Of a stretch of DNA of 64,000 nt, positions 13,517 to 21,745 are shown in pieces. The stretch's first letter is position 1, and every line of letters starts with the position of its first letter. The notes under the pieces are model-generated. The model ran no database searches and had not been told where the DNA came from. It was given only the letters and a program-made list of their open reading frames with translations. Both the position numbers and the translations under genes were made by a program. The DNA comes from Luteimonas sp. J29 (GTDB lineage Bacteria > Pseudomonadota > Gammaproteobacteria > Xanthomonadales > Xanthomonadaceae). The DNA is taken from the NCBI RefSeq assembly GCF_000472505.1, contig NZ_AWZR01000005.1, positions 327,363 through 391,362 on the forward strand. Reading direction: 5' to 3'.

Positions 13517-14392
13517 ATGGCGCGCGCACCCACGCTCTACGAACGCTACCTGCCCTGGCGGCGCTGGGCGGAGGCGGGCTTCGTGTTCCTGGTCGTGGCC
13601 GGGAACGCCGCGGCCAACAGCGTGACGGTCTGGATGGATCTGGACCGGTACCCGCACAATCCGTTCCGGCCCTGGGAGCCGGCGGTCTGGGAAGCCAGCA
13701 GCGCGGTGATGTGGTTCGTGATCATCCCGCTGGTCGCGCGCCTGGTGCGGCGTTTCCCGACCCACTGGGACAACTGGCGGCGGCGGCTGCCGCTGCACCT
13801 GGCCGCGAGCGTGACGGTGTGCCTGGTGCACGTGGCCGGGATGGTGGGGCTCCGGATCCTGGCCTACCGCTGGCAGGGCGCCGACTACGACTTCGGGCCG
13901 TGGCCCCGCGAACTGGCCTACGAGTACCTCAAGGACGTGCGCACCTACGCCATGGTCGTGTTCCTGGTCGAGGCCTACGGCTTCGTGCTCAGGCGGCTGC
14001 AGGGCGAGGCCAGCCTGCTCGGGGCGCCGGACGAGGGCCCGGCGGTGGAGCCGGTCGAGCGGCCCGAGCGGTTCCTGGTGCGCAAGCTCGGTCGCGAGTT
14101 CCTGGTCGCGGCCGGCGACATCGAGTGGCTGCAGGCCTCGGGCAACTACGTGAACCTGCGCGTGCGCGGCCACGACTATCCGCTGCGCAGCACCCTGGGC
14201 GGCATCGCCGCGCGGCTGGACCCGGAGCGCTTCGTGCGGATCCACCGCAGCTACATCGTCAACCTCGACCACGTGGCCTCGATCGAGCCGCTGGACACCG
14301 GCGACGCGCGCCTGCACCTGAAGGATGGCGGCGAACTGCCGGTCAGCCGCAGCCATCGCGCGGGGCTGCGCGAGCGCTTCGGCGGGCCCTGA
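13517..14392 (+). CDS. rpfD: Membrane-anchored LytTR-family transcriptional regulator (RpfD-like)
   Basis: Predicted DNA-binding regulator of 291 residues. Four hydrophobic segments (about 18-37, 60-78, 92-115, 141-160) anchor it in the inner membrane. The C-terminal LytTR domain (about 185-285) contains DIEWLQASGNYVNLRV, the PERFVRIHRSYIVNL core and LPVSRSH, with no receiver domain. A LytTR gene near recJ and prfB corresponds in position to rpfD of the Xanthomonas rpf cluster; the name is inferred from synteny. The ATG at 13517 is preceded by a -10 box at leaderless spacing. It is divergent from the acyltransferase gene. Confidence 0.8.
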   Translation: MARAPTLYERYLPWRRWAEAGFVFLVVAGNAAANSVTVWMDLDRYPHNPFRPWEPAVWEASSAVMWFVIIPLVARLVRRFPTHWDNWRRRLPLHLAASVTVCLVHVAGMVGLRILAYRWQGADYDFGPWPRELAYEYLKDVRTYAMVVFLVEAYGFVLRRLQGEASLLGAPDEGPAVEPVERPERFLVRKLGREFLVAAGDIEWLQASGNYVNLRVRGHDYPLRSTLGGIAARLDPERFVRIHRSYIVNLDHVASIEPLDTGDARLHLKDGGELPVSRSHRAGLRERFGGP

Positions 14393-14441
14393 CCCAGGCC
14401 CGCGCCGCGGCCCGACGCCTGCACCGGCGCGGGCGGATTGC

Positions 14442-14447
14442 TAGAAT
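14442..14447 (+). promoter_or_regulatory. Candidate prfB -10 box
   Basis: TAGAAT 31 bases before the prfB ATG, in the only AT-richer part of the intergenic gap. The predicted start near 14454 would leave a 25-base leader. No convincing -35 was found at 16-18 bases. Confidence 0.4.
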
Positions 14448-14478
14448 CGGCGGCTGTTTAACCTGCGGCACTTTCCCC

Positions 14479-15607
14479 ATGATCGAACTCAATCCCGTGC
14501 GCCAGCGCATCGCCGACCTGAGCGGCCGCCTGGACGCGCTCAGGGGGTTTCTTTGACTACGATGCCAAGCGTGAACGGCTCGAGGAAGTAGAGCGCGAAC
14601 TCGAACATCCCGACGTCTGGAACGACCCGGTCCGTGCCCAGGCGCTGGGCCGCGAGCGTTCGATCCTCGACAAGACCGTGAACGGCATCCGCCGCCTGAG
14701 CGAGGGCCTGGCCGGCGCCGGCGAGCTGCTGGAACTGGCCGAGGCCGAAGGCGACGAGGAGACCGCGCTGGCCGTGGTCGCCGACGTCGACGGCTACCAG
14801 AAGGGCGTCGAGCAGCTCGAGTTCCAGCGCATGTTCTCCGGCGAGATGGACAGCGCCAACGCCTTCGTCGACATCCAGGCCGGCGCCGGCGGCACCGAGG
14901 CCCAGGACTGGGCGGAGATGCTGCTGCGCATGTACCTGCGCTGGTGCGAATCGCGCGGCTGGAAGACCGAGCTGCTGGAGGTGTCGGGCGGCGAAGTGGC
15001 CGGGATCAAGTCGGCCACGTTCCGGGTCGAAGGCGAGTATGCCTACGGCTGGCTCAAGACCGAGACCGGCGTGCACCGGCTGGTGCGCAAGTCGCCGTTC
15101 GATTCCGACAACCGGCGCCACACCAGCTTCACCTCGGTGTTCGTCTCGCCCGAGGTGGACGACGACATCGACATCGACATCAACCCGGCCGACCTCAAGA
15201 CCGACGTCTACCGCTCCTCGGGCGCCGGCGGCCAGCACGTCAACAAGACCGAGTCGGCGGTGCGCATCACCCACGTGCCCACCGGCATCGTGGTGGCCTG
15301 CCAGACCGAACGCAGCCAGCACGCCAACCGCGACCGCGCGATGAAGATGCTGGCGGCCAAGCTCTACGAGCTGGAGATCCAGAAGCGCAACGCCGAGAGG
15401 GACGCGGTCGAAGCCACCAAGTCCGACATCGGCTGGGGCAGCCAGATCCGCAACTACGTGCTCGACCAGAGCCGGATCAAGGACCTGCGCACCGGCATCG
15501 AGCGAAGCGACACGCAGAAGGTGCTCGACGGCGACCTGGACGAGTTCGTCGAGGCCAGCCTCAAGGCCGGCCTGGAGGCGGGCGCCAAACGCAGCGACGC
15601 GGTCTGA
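14479..15607 (+). CDS. prfB: Peptide chain release factor 2 (RF2), expressed by programmed +1 frameshift
   Basis: Terminates translation at UGA and UAA. The frame from the ATG runs 25 codons and then meets an in-frame TGA (14554-14556). Shifting +1 at CTT-T continues as [16 protein letters not shown] for another 350 residues, giving 375 in total, the normal RF2 length. The recoding signal is intact. The main frame holds the stop-codon recognition tripeptide SPF ([15 protein letters not shown]) and the peptidyl-hydrolysis loop [12 protein letters not shown]. lysS follows after 96 bases, the common prfB-lysS pairing. The internal stop is autoregulation by RF2 level, not a pseudogene. Confidence 0.97.
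14542..14557 (+). promoter_or_regulatory. prfB programmed +1 frameshift site
   Basis: AGGGGG (internal Shine-Dalgarno, 14542-14547), TTT, the slip codon CTT (14551-14553) and the in-frame stop TGA followed by C (14554-14557). This is the classic RF2 autoregulatory arrangement. The base before the slip codon's window differs slightly from the E. coli site (TTT instead of TAT), but spacing is identical. Confidence 0.95.
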
Positions 15608-15703
15608 CGCGCGGCCCGGCCCCGCCGCGTGCCCCGTCCAGCCCGCGCGACCGCCCCGCCTGACCGGCGGCACCCACACGACCCATCCCACAGGCAACCC
15701 ACC

Positions 15704-17221
15704 GTGACCGAGTCCAAGCCCGACAGCCCGCAGCCCGCCGACGAGAACGCGCTGATCGCCGAGCGCCGGGCCAAACTCGCCGCGCTGCGCGCGCAGGGCG
15801 TGGCGTTCCCGAACGATTTCCGCCGCCGCGACCTCGCCGGAGACCTGCAGGACGAGTACGGCGATGCGGAGCGCTGGACCGGGGAGGCGCTCGAAGGCCT
15901 CGGCCGCCGGGTGTCGCTGGCCGGACGGATGCTGGCCAAGCGGGTCATGGGCAAGGCCGCGTTCGCCCAGATCCAGGACGTCAGCGGCCGGATCCAGCTG
16001 TTCCTGCAGTCGGCCGGCCTCGGCGAGCGCTACGACGCGTTCAAGGGCTGGGACGTGGGCGACATCGTCGGCGCCGAGGGCACCCTCATGCGGACCCGCA
16101 CCGGCGAGCTGTCGGTGAAGGTCGAGAGCCTGCGCCTGCTGACCAAGTCGCTGCGCCCGCTGCCCGACAAGTGGCACGGCCTGGCCGACGTCGAGCAGCG
16201 CTACCGCCAGCGCTACGTCGACCTGGTGGTCAATCCCGAAGCGCGCGAGGTGTTCGTCAAGCGCTCGCGGATCATCGCCGCGATCCGGCGCTGGCTGGAC
16301 GCGCGCCGCTTCCTCGAGGTCGAGACCCCGATGATGCACTACATCGCCGGGGGTGCCGCTGCGCGTCCATTCGTGACCCACCACAACGCGCTCGACCTGG
16401 ACCTGTACCTGCGGGTGGCGCCGGAGCTCTACCTCAAGCGCCTGGTCGTCGGCGGCTTCGAGCGCGTGTACGAGATCAACCGCAATTTCCGCAACGAGGG
16501 CGTGAGCACCCGGCACAACCCGGAGTTCACGATGCTCGAGCTGTACGAGGCCTACGTCGCCTACGAGGAGGTCATGGACCTCACCGAGCACCTGATCCGC
16601 GACGTGGCCCGCGAGACCCTCGGCACCACCGACCTGCACTGGGAAGGGAACGCCATCGACGTCGGCGCCCCGTTCCGGCGCTGGCGGCTGGAGGAGGCGG
16701 TGCGCGAGCTCAACCCGCAGATCAGTCAGGCCGACTGCCGCGACCGCGAGGCCCTGGCCCGCCACTGCGCGGCGCTCAAGGTGCCGGTCAAGCCGTCCTG
16801 GGGCTGGGGCAAGCTGCTGCTGGAGATCTTCGAGAAGACCGTGGAGCACGGGCTGGTCCAGCCGACCTTCATCACCCACTACCCGGTGGAGGTGTCGCCG
16901 CTGGCGCGCGAATCGGACACCGAGCCCGGCATCACCGACCGCTTCGAGCTGTTCATCGGCGGCCGCGAGATCGCCAACGGGTTCAGCGAGCTGAACGACC
17001 CCGAGGACCAGGCCGCCCGCTTCCGGGCCCAGGTGGAGGCCAAGGCCGGCGGCGACGAGGAGGCCATGCACTACGACGCCGACTACATCCGCGCCCTGGA
17101 GGTCGGCCTGCCGCCCACCGGCGGGCTCGGGATCGGCATCGATCGCCTTGTGATGCTCTTCACGGATTCGGCCTCGATCCGCGACGTCCTGCTGTTCCCG
17201 TACATGCGGCCGGAAACCTGA
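15704..17221 (+). CDS. lysS: Lysine--tRNA ligase (class II)
   Basis: Charges tRNA-Lys with lysine in the cytoplasm. It has 505 residues from the GTG at 15704, chosen because [24 protein letters not shown] is the family N-terminus and the upstream codons are not protein-like. The OB-fold anticodon-binding domain (about 60-160, [19 protein letters not shown]) precedes the class II catalytic core with motif 1 ([10 protein letters not shown]), motif 2 ([18 protein letters not shown]) and motif 3 ([13 protein letters not shown]). The loop after motif 1 reads [10 protein letters not shown] where E. coli has IPGGASARPF. It follows prfB, as in many proteobacteria, and precedes rpfG, as in the Xanthomonas rpf region. 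Confidence 0.97.
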   Translation: MTESKPDSPQPADENALIAERRAKLAALRAQGVAFPNDFRRRDLAGDLQDEYGDAERWTGEALEGLGRRVSLAGRMLAKRVMGKAAFAQIQDVSGRIQLFLQSAGLGERYDAFKGWDVGDIVGAEGTLMRTRTGELSVKVESLRLLTKSLRPLPDKWHGLADVEQRYRQRYVDLVVNPEAREVFVKRSRIIAAIRRWLDARRFLEVETPMMHYIAGGAAARPFVTHHNALDLDLYLRVAPELYLKRLVVGGFERVYEINRNFRNEGVSTRHNPEFTMLELYEAYVAYEEVMDLTEHLIRDVARETLGTTDLHWEGNAIDVGAPFRRWRLEEAVRELNPQISQADCRDREALARHCAALKVPVKPSWGWGKLLLEIFEKTVEHGLVQPTFITHYPVEVSPLARESDTEPGITDRFELFIGGREIANGFSELNDPEDQAARFRAQVEAKAGGDEEAMHYDADYIRALEVGLPPTGGLGIGIDRLVMLFTDSASIRDVLLFPYMRPET

Positions 17222-17330
17222 ACGCGGGCAGGGGAGGGCCGGGAGCGGTCGACCGGCCTGCCGGCGCGCCGATTTGCGTTCATACTGGGGGTGGAGCACA
17301 ACTGGAGGGACCCGGGAGTGGGCACAGGAC

Positions 17331-17340
17331 TTGCTTGCAA
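17331..17340 (+). promoter_or_regulatory. TTGCTTGCAA motif upstream of rpfG, shared with rpfF upstream region
   Basis: The 10-mer TTGCTTGCAA lies 61 bases before the rpfG ATG. The same 10-mer is present on the opposite strand (21647-21656) upstream of rpfF, 110 bases before its start. In this GC-rich context an exact AT-containing 10-mer at both operon heads is unlikely by chance. No -10 box follows it at promoter distance here, so a regulator-binding role is more plausible than a -35. Confidence 0.4.
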
Positions 17341-17401
17341 TTCCACAGCGCGACTGCCCGCCGGGGTGCCTGCGGGAGCGCGACCTGAGCCGGAAGCATC
17401 C

Positions 17402-18460
17402 ATGAATATCGTCATCGTCGACGACCAGACCTCGGCCCGCACCATGCTGCGGCACATCCTCGAGGACATCAGTCCCGAACTCGAGGTGCTGGACTTCGGC
17501 GATCCCCAGGCCGCCCTGCGCTGGTGCGAGGAGAACCGCCCGGACCTCCTGCTGCTGGACTACCGCATGCCGGTGATCGACGGGCTCGAGTTCGCCCGCC
17601 GCTTCCGCAAGCCGCTGCTGCACCGCGACGTGCCCATCGTCCTGGTCACCGTGGTCGGCGACGAACCGATCCGCCAGGCTGCGCTGGACGCCGGCGTGAT
17701 CGACTTCCTGGTCAAGCCGGTGCGCCCGCGCGAGCTGCGCGCGCGCTGCCGCAACCTGCTGCAGCTGCGCCAGCAGTCCGAATCGATCAAGCAACGGGCG
17801 CTGTCGCTCGAGCAGCGCCTGCTGTCGAGCATGCACGAGGTGGAGGAGCGCGAGCGCGAGACCTTGCACCGGCTGGCCCGCGCGATCGAGTACCGCGACG
17901 CCGGCACCAGCGCCAACCTCGCCCGGCTGGCCGCCATTGCCGGCCTGATCGCCGAGCAGCTGGGGCTGTTCGAGGACGAGGTGCGGATGATCGAGTTGGC
18001 CGCGCCGCTGCACGACATCGGCAAGATCGCCATCCCCGATTCGGTCCTGCTCAAGCCGGGCCCCCTGGACGAGGACGAGCTCGCGGTGATGCGCGAGCAT
18101 CCGCGCATCGGCCACGAGCTGCTGTCGGGCAGCCAGAACCGCTTCATCCAGATGAGCGCCACCATCGCGCTGCGCCACCAGGAGCGCTACGACGGCAGCG
18201 GCTATCCCGATGGCCTGGTGGGCGACCAGATCCCGCTCGAGGCGCGGATCGTGGCGGTGGCCGACGTGTTCGACGCGCTGATCTCCAAGCGTCCATACAA
18301 GCGCGCCTGGACCATCGACGAGGCGCTGGACTACATCGGATCGCAGTCGGGCAAGCTGTTCGATCCCGGCTGCGTGGCCGCGCTGGTCGGGAACCGCGAC
18401 AAGGTCGAGGAAGTGTGCCAGCGCTTCCCGCCGGGCGCCAAGGCGCCGGCCGCGGGGTAA
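17402..18460 (+). CDS. rpfG: Two-component response regulator RpfG, receiver plus HD-GYP domain
   Basis: Effector of DSF signalling. The receiver domain (about 1-125) has phospho-acceptor Asp53 in LLLLDYRMP and the [12 protein letters not shown] segment. A helical linker (about 128-160) follows, then the HD-GYP domain, which in Xanthomonas RpfG degrades cyclic di-GMP. Metal-site motifs include [10 protein letters not shown] (His204-Asp205), KPG, the EHPRIG helix and [15 protein letters not shown]. The third has Gln260 where the family signature has a second His (HHE), so activity needs checking. Length is 352 residues. The ATG at 17402 gives the standard [16 protein letters not shown] start. 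rpfC begins 5 bases after its stop, so the two are co-transcribed. Confidence 0.95.
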   Translation: MNIVIVDDQTSARTMLRHILEDISPELEVLDFGDPQAALRWCEENRPDLLLLDYRMPVIDGLEFARRFRKPLLHRDVPIVLVTVVGDEPIRQAALDAGVIDFLVKPVRPRELRARCRNLLQLRQQSESIKQRALSLEQRLLSSMHEVEERERETLHRLARAIEYRDAGTSANLARLAAIAGLIAEQLGLFEDEVRMIELAAPLHDIGKIAIPDSVLLKPGPLDEDELAVMREHPRIGHELLSGSQNRFIQMSATIALRHQERYDGSGYPDGLVGDQIPLEARIVAVADVFDALISKRPYKRAWTIDEALDYIGSQSGKLFDPGCVAALVGNRDKVEEVCQRFPPGAKAPAAG

Positions 18461-18465
18461 CCGCC

Positions 18466-20601
18466 ATGTCGCTGATCGGCACGATCCGCTCGAGGCTGGC
18501 CAACCGCCAGGACAGCGAGCACGGCCAGGCCAGCGTGCGCGTGGTCATGCTGCTGGTGGTCTACGCCTACCTGGAGCTGTTCGTGCGCGGCGTCCCCGGC
18601 GTCGAGCAGCCGCTGAACCTGTCGCTGGCGATCCTGGCCACCGACTTCGTGCTGGCGGTCGGGATCCTGGCCTGGATCGTCGCCCGGCCCGGGATCTCGC
18701 ACCCGCGGCGCATGCTCGGCATGGCCCTGGACTACGGCCTGATGGGCACCGGCATGTACCTGCTCGGCGCGCTGCTGGCGCCGATGTACGTGATCATCAT
18801 GTGGGTCACCGTGGGCAACGGCCTGCGCTACGGCCCCCGTTACCTGTACCTGGCGATCGCCGTGGCCTGCGTTGCCTTCGGCCTGGTGCTGCTGGGCACG
18901 CCGTACTGGCGCGAGAACATCTGGCTGGGCGGCGGCCTGCTGATCGGCCTGATCGCGATCCCGCTCTACCTGAGCTCGCTGCTGCGCGCCCTGGTCAAGG
19001 CGACCGAGGCGGCCAAGGCCGCGAGCGAGGCGAAGAGCCGCTTCCTGGCAAACATGAGCCACGAACTGCGCACGCCGCTCAACGGCATCGTCGGCATGGC
19101 CGAACTGCTGATGGCGTCCAGGCTCGACAGCGAGCAGCGCGACAGCGCCCAGGTGATCCAGACCTCGGCCCGTTCGCTGCAGCTGATCGTCGACGACGTG
19201 CTGAACCTGTCGGCGATCGAGGCCGGCCGCTTCAACCGGATCGACACCGACTTCGCGCTGCGCGAGCAGCTCAAGGGCATCTACGTGATGCTGATGCCCA
19301 GCGCCCAGGCCAAGGGCCTGTCGCTGGAACTCAACGTCGCCGAGGACGTGCCCGACCTGCTGCACAGCGACGCCAACCACCTGCGCCAGATCCTGGTGAA
19401 CCTGCTGTCGAACGCGATCAAGTTCACCGACGAGGGCGGGGTGGTGCTGGAGGTGGCGCTGCTCGAGACCATGGGCAGCGACCAGGTGCGGCTGCGCTTC
19501 TCCGTCCACGACACCGGCATCGGCATCCCGGCCTCCGCCCTGGGCCGCCTGTTCCAAGCCTTCGAGCAGGTCGAGAGTGGCCATGGCCGGCGCTTCGGCG
19601 GCACCGGCCTGGGCACCACGATCGCCAAGTCGCTCATCGAACTGATGGGCGGCTCGATCCGGGTCGAGAGCCAGCTGGGCGTGGGGTCGCACTTCCACGT
19701 CGAGCTGCCGCTGCGCCTGGCCGAGGTGCAGATCGCGGCCGAGTCGGGCACGCAGGACAACGTCATCGCCTTCACTGACCCGTTCGTGCGCCATCGCGCG
19801 CGGGTGCGGTCGCTGCGGATCCTGGTCGGCGACGACCAGCCCGCCAACCTGATGGTGATGCGCCGGCTGCTGGAGAAGGCGGGCCATCGCGCGCACATCG
19901 TCAACGCCGGCGAGGACATCCTCGACGCGCTCGAGGGCCAGCAGTTCGATGCGGTGATCACCGACCTCCACATGCCCGGCATCAGCGGCCTGGAAGTCAT
20001 CAAGCAGGCGCGGTTCCTGGAGGCCGGGCGCCGGCGCACGCCGTTCATCGTGCTCAGCGCCGACGCCACCAGCGAAGCCCAGGCCGAGTGCGAGCGGGCG
20101 GGCGCGTTCGCCTACCTGACCAAGCCGATCGCGGTCGACCGCCTGCTGCAGAAGCTGGCCGACATCGCCGAAGGCAATACCGATGTCGCGCAGGCGGCGC
20201 CCGCCGGGCCCGCGGCTGCGCCGGCCGAGCCGCAGCAGGCCGTGGTGTCCAGGCACATCCTGGACGAACTGCGCGAGATGGGCCTGGGCGAGGAGTTCGT
20301 GCAGCGCTTCCTCGCCGAGTGCGCGCGCGACGCGCGCAAGTGCATCGTCGACATCGAGCGCGCCGCCGAGGGCGGACGCTGGGACGAGTTCCGCGACGCC
20401 TGCCACGCCCTCAAGGGCACCGCGGCGAACATGGGCGCGATGCAGCTGAGCGAGAGCGCCTCGGCCGGCATGCGGATGCCGGTGGACCAGCTGGTGCGCA
20501 ACTGGCGCAACCTCGACAACGCGCTGCGCCAGCAGCTGGAGCAGGCCCTGGCCGCCCTGCGCGAGGAGGGCGACCTGGTCCAGCTCGAAGCCGACGCCTG
20601 A
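18466..20601 (+). CDS. rpfC: Hybrid sensor histidine kinase RpfC (DSF sensor)
   Basis: Inner-membrane sensor that perceives DSF, relays phosphate to RpfG and restrains RpfF. The N-terminal input region (about 25-180) has five hydrophobic segments with short loops, including [15 protein letters not shown]. The kinase core carries phospho-acceptor His199 in [10 protein letters not shown], the N box [23 protein letters not shown] and GTGLG. The receiver has Asp500 ([11 protein letters not shown]), and the C-terminal HPt domain has His647 in [12 protein letters not shown]. Length is 711 residues against about 726 in X. campestris. There is no rpfH between rpfG and rpfC. The gene ends 17 bases from the convergent rpfF stop. 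Confidence 0.95.
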   Translation: MSLIGTIRSRLANRQDSEHGQASVRVVMLLVVYAYLELFVRGVPGVEQPLNLSLAILATDFVLAVGILAWIVARPGISHPRRMLGMALDYGLMGTGMYLLGALLAPMYVIIMWVTVGNGLRYGPRYLYLAIAVACVAFGLVLLGTPYWRENIWLGGGLLIGLIAIPLYLSSLLRALVKATEAAKAASEAKSRFLANMSHELRTPLNGIVGMAELLMASRLDSEQRDSAQVIQTSARSLQLIVDDVLNLSAIEAGRFNRIDTDFALREQLKGIYVMLMPSAQAKGLSLELNVAEDVPDLLHSDANHLRQILVNLLSNAIKFTDEGGVVLEVALLETMGSDQVRLRFSVHDTGIGIPASALGRLFQAFEQVESGHGRRFGGTGLGTTIAKSLIELMGGSIRVESQLGVGSHFHVELPLRLAEVQIAAESGTQDNVIAFTDPFVRHRARVRSLRILVGDDQPANLMVMRRLLEKAGHRAHIVNAGEDILDALEGQQFDAVITDLHMPGISGLEVIKQARFLEAGRRRTPFIVLSADATSEAQAECERAGAFAYLTKPIAVDRLLQKLADIAEGNTDVAQAAPAGPAAAPAEPQQAVVSRHILDELREMGLGEEFVQRFLAECARDARKCIVDIERAAEGGRWDEFRDACHALKGTAANMGAMQLSESASAGMRMPVDQLVRNWRNLDNALRQQLEQALAALREEGDLVQLEADA

Positions 20602-20610
20602 GGCGTCGGC
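20590..20610. terminator. Perfect hairpin between convergent rpfC and rpfF, with the rpfC stop in the loop
   Basis: GCCGACGCC (20590-20598) and GGCGTCGGC (20602-20610) form a 9-bp all-matched stem whose 3-base loop is the rpfC TGA. There is no T-tract on either side, so intrinsic termination would be weak. It could act on either convergent transcript or stabilise 3' ends. Confidence 0.45.
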
Positions 20611-20618
20611 CGGGGGGA

Positions 20619-21536
20619 TCAGCGGGCGAGGTGGCTGCCGCGGCCGGCCACGTTCTCCTGCGGCCCCGGGCGGCGCAGCTGGGCGCGGACCAGGCGCTCC
20701 ATGGTGCGCAGCTGGCGGTCGTTGAGCTGCAGCGCGGTATCGACCCAGATCCGGGTGATGCGCATCAGTTCCTCGTGGCTCACCGGGTGCGCGCCTTCGC
20801 GGACGCGGTGCAGCGCCAGTCGGGCGCCGGCGATGCGGCGGTTCTGGCGCACCAGTTCGTGCACGGCGCGCACGCCTTCGCCCTTGGGCACGAGGACGTC
20901 GACCACGCCCATCCGGTGCAGCTCGTCGCTGCTGTACATCACTCCGTTGAGCATCATCTCCTCGGCCAGCTTGGGGCTCACGCGCTGCGACAGCAGCGAG
21001 TAGGCGCCCATGCCCGGGAACAGGCCGAACAGAACCTCGGGGAAGCCCATCTGCACGCCCTTCTCGGCGACGATGGTCTGGCAGGCCAGGGCCAGCTCGA
21101 ACCCGCCGCCAAGCGCGTCGCCCTCGACGAGGCCGATGGTGTGCACGTTGGGGTGCATCCGGGTATGCAGCAGGTGGATGCTGTCCACGCACTCGGTGGC
21201 GTAGTGCAGCAGGCCCTCGCGGTCCTTGGCCTGGATCAGCTTGAGGAACAGGGCGAGGTCGCCGCCGAGGTTGAAGACGTGGGTGTCGGACCCGAGGACC
21301 ACGTGGGCGAGGTGGGTCGGCGACTCGGCGGCCGCCTGCTCGACCTTGTCGATCGCGCTGCGGGCGAACAGGCGCAGCTCGCGCAGCATCTTCGGGGAGA
21401 AGCAGGCTCGATATGACGGGTCCGCGAACGCCTGCTGGGCATGCATGAAGCACCAGTGGGTATCGTTCGAGGCGTCGTGCTCGACGCGGATGGTGTTGAA
21501 GGAATGATCGCGGTGCAGCAGCTCGACGTTCGTCAT
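20619..21536 (-). CDS. rpfF: DSF synthase RpfF (crotonase-fold enoyl-CoA hydratase family)
   Basis: Makes the diffusible signal factor (cis-2-unsaturated fatty acid) from acyl-ACP by combined dehydratase and thioesterase activity. The 305 residues have the crotonase fold. Both catalytic glutamates are present and correctly spaced: Glu147 in ALGGGFELAL and Glu167 in GFPEVLFGLFPGMGAYS, equivalent to the Glu141/Glu161 pair of X. campestris RpfF. The C-terminal helices (RITRIWVDTALQL) also match. The ATG at 21536 was chosen because upstream codons cover the promoter region. It is convergent with rpfC, whose REC domain binds RpfF in Xanthomonas, and lies 209 bases downstream of rpfB on the same strand. 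Confidence 0.95.
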   Translation of the reverse strand: MTNVELLHRDHSFNTIRVEHDASNDTHWCFMHAQQAFADPSYRACFSPKMLRELRLFARSAIDKVEQAAAESPTHLAHVVLGSDTHVFNLGGDLALFLKLIQAKDREGLLHYATECVDSIHLLHTRMHPNVHTIGLVEGDALGGGFELALACQTIVAEKGVQMGFPEVLFGLFPGMGAYSLLSQRVSPKLAEEMMLNGVMYSSDELHRMGVVDVLVPKGEGVRAVHELVRQNRRIAGARLALHRVREGAHPVSHEELMRITRIWVDTALQLNDRQLRTMERLVRAQLRRPGPQENVAGRGSHLAR

Positions 21537-21621
21537 GAGGGTCCCCTGAGGGGCCGCCGGCTTCACGTCGGACGTCTGGGCAAGCGGCGGCCCGAAGGAA
21601 GTTGACAAGTCCGACCGCGCG

Positions 21622-21652
21622 ATTCTATGCACCCATTCAGGGGCGCTTGCAA
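21622..21652 (-). promoter_or_regulatory. Candidate rpfF promoter
   Basis: On the minus strand, TTGCAA (21647-21652) and TAGAAT (21622-21627) are separated by 19 bases. The -10 is a 5 of 6 match. The -35 sits inside a perfect 10-bp palindrome GCTTGCAAGC (21645-21654), a plausible operator. The predicted start near 21615 leaves a leader of about 80 bases. This would let rpfF be transcribed separately from rpfB. Confidence 0.5.
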
Positions 21653-21712
21653 GCAATTTCTGCCCTTGTGCGGCAGAAACTGCCCCCAAACGACGGGGCA
21701 ACGGGGGGGGGG

Positions 21713-21722
21713 CCCCTTCCAG
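21713..21722. repeat. Ten-G homopolymer between rpfB and rpfF
   Basis: Ten consecutive G residues followed by CCCC, 23 bases downstream of the rpfB stop and about 60 bases upstream of the rpfF -35. It is the longest mononucleotide run noticed in the window. Such tracts are prone to slippage in replication and in sequencing. Confidence 0.85.
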
Positions 21723-21745
21723 GGCGCCCGGCCGGCCCGGCCGGG

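Noticed and set aside
14554..14556. In-frame TGA in prfB taken as a pseudogene or sequencing error
   Set aside because: It is the programmed frameshift stop with all signal elements, and the shifted frame yields a full RF2.
14540..18178. Long antisense frame across prfB, lysS and rpfG
   Set aside because: Same compositional shadow effect; the plus-strand genes carry full family signatures and correct lengths.
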